Source of the DNA: an uncultured Sphingomonadales bacterium
Lineage (GTDB): Bacteria; Pseudomonadota; Alphaproteobacteria; Sphingomonadales; Rhodothalassiaceae
Length of the DNA: 64,000 nt
Assembly: GCA_947499155.1 (NCBI GenBank)
Contig: CANMND010000003.1
Span: 372,001-436,000, forward strand
Reading direction: 5' to 3'
Shown: piece after piece, positions 63,288 to 64,000 of the stretch
How positions within the stretch are numbered: position 1 is the first letter of the stretch
How the letters are laid out: each line of letters begins with the position of its first letter
The notes under the pieces: generated by a model
What the model saw: only the letters and a program-made list of their open reading frames with translations
Told to the model about the DNA's origin: nothing
The model's database searches: none
Program-made: the position numbers and the translations under genes

Positions 63288-64000
63288 ATGGAAGGTCTGG
63301 GCGTCAATCCGTTTGAACACAAGAATGCGGTGATCGCAGAGGTTGTGGCCATAGCGAATACTGAAGCGCCACCTGCTGAACGTTCCGATATCCTGCATTT
63401 TCTGGAGGTGTTTTATGCCCACGCCTCTCCTGATGATGTCAAGGACCAGGCGCCTGAAACACTTTACGCTATTGCGGTTCATATGTGGCGCATGGGCGCT
63501 GTCCGTAAACTTGGGGCGCCCAAGGTCGAGGTGTTTAATCCGCGCAGCATAAATGACGGCTGGGCCACGCCTTATACCGCAATTGCCATCATCAATGATG
63601 ACATGCCATTTTTGGTTGATTCCATCACCGGCGGCCTTGCGGTAACGCACCACTACCGTATTCACGCAGTTCATCATCCCCTGTTACAGATCGACAGGGA
63701 TGAAAACGGCGAGAGGCGGAAGATTGTTGGTGCGATTGATTTTGAGCGTGGTGATGACCAGGCGGCTGGCCGCGAGTCTTACATGTATATCGAAATCGAT
63801 GCGCAATCTGACCCGGCTGTTCTCGAATCGATCAGAGCCGAGATCGAGGCTATTTTGCGTGATGTCAGGAAATCCGTGTCTGACTGGCAGGCCATGACCG
63901 GCAAGATTGATGAGACCGTGGCGGCACTGACCAAAAACCCGCCACCAATCGAACAGGATGAGCTGGACGAAACAGTTGAGTTTTTGCGCTGGCTGGCCAG
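63288..64000 (+). CDS. Large NAD-specific glutamate dehydrogenase, N-terminal part (3' end outside window)
   Basis: Open from an ATG at 63288 with GGAG 8 nt upstream to the window end: 237 codons seen of an expected 1,500-1,600. The N-terminal region LHFLEVFYAHASPDDV, AVHMWRMGAV, INDDMPFLVDSITG and VHHPLLQIDRDENG is characteristic of the 180-kDa GDH family (Bac_GDH, ACT-like N-terminus), which oxidises glutamate to 2-oxoglutarate and ammonia for catabolism. It lies 263 bp after the RimB-RimK-like gene on the same strand. The preceding gap has no clear terminator or gene. Confidence 0.93.
   Translation, partial: MEGLGVNPFEHKNAVIAEVVAIANTEAPPAERSDILHFLEVFYAHASPDDVKDQAPETLYAIAVHMWRMGAVRKLGAPKVEVFNPRSINDGWATPYTAIAIINDDMPFLVDSITGGLAVTHHYRIHAVHHPLLQIDRDENGERRKIVGAIDFERGDDQAAGRESYMYIEIDAQSDPAVLESIRAEIEAILRDVRKSVSDWQAMTGKIDETVAALTKNPPPIEQDELDETVEFLRWLA

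Noticed and set aside
1..64000. tRNA, rRNA, CRISPR, insertion sequence or prophage
   Set aside because: No cloverleaf, rRNA signature, regularly spaced repeats, transposase or phage genes were found when reading both strands; short or unusual RNAs could still be missed.

Overview
This window is from the chromosome of an alphaproteobacterium with GC in the mid-fifties by eye. The evidence is gene order: leuS-lptE-holA beside parB-parA-rsmG-mnmG-mnmE, rho-hemJ-hemE facing ppsR-maf-aroE-coaE-dnaQ across an intergenic gap, and secB, fxsA, a Tim44-domain gene, mltA, a Smr-domain gene, hslUV and the his genes close by. This is the classic origin-proximal layout of the class. I cannot name a genus from sequence alone. 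I see no rRNA, tRNA, CRISPR array, prophage or insertion sequence.

Layout. 1-8.1 kb is an accessory, surface-uptake region: the end of an amidohydrolase, a large TonB-dependent receptor, then a divergent heme/iron cluster (heme-type TonB receptor plus a cytochrome b561-like membrane protein, opposite a secreted DUF6607-type protein) with a Fur-like palindrome between. 8.2-24 kb holds housekeeping and envelope genes: yraN, rsmI, an LppC/LpoA-like lipoprotein, hemW-rdgB-rph, ftsK, lolA, an unrecognised 193-residue protein, xth, an orphan OmpR-type regulator, ribA, an L,D-transpeptidase, a YggS protein, a ThiE-like protein and a porin-like barrel. 24-41 kb is the left flank of the origin: leuS, lptE, holA, the parABS segregation locus with three perfect parS sites, tRNA-modification genes, a DUF255 thioredoxin-like protein, a DNA-repair methyltransferase, a dienelactone hydrolase, rho, hemJ and hemE.

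40,823-41,199 is the likely chromosomal replication origin. It lies between hemE and ppsR, as in Caulobacter and Rickettsia, and contains two perfect and several near DnaA boxes, a 38-bp imperfect palindrome and TAG-type triplets. Genes on the two sides point away from it. To the right come ppsR, maf, aroE, coaE and dnaQ, then an assimilatory sulfate-reduction operon (cysG, DUF2849, sulfite reductase, DUF934, APS-type reductase), a LysR regulator, secB, fxsA, Tim44, mltA, Smr, hslUV, and a histidine operon hisB-hisH-GNAT-hisA-hisF-hisE. The window ends with gshB, a divergent RimB-RimK-like fusion protein whose ATP-grasp half has lost canonical residues, and the first 237 codons of a large NAD-glutamate dehydrogenase.

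How it works together. oriC, ParB/ParA and parS form the replication-segregation centre. FtsK handles the terminus end of the same cycle. Most other genes are translation, tRNA modification, cofactor (heme, siroheme, riboflavin) and envelope functions in tightly packed operons with many 4-bp ATGA overlaps. The least ordinary items are the RimB-RimK-like fusion, the heme/DUF6607 cluster, the architecture of oriC and the placing of parS sites inside or against genes.
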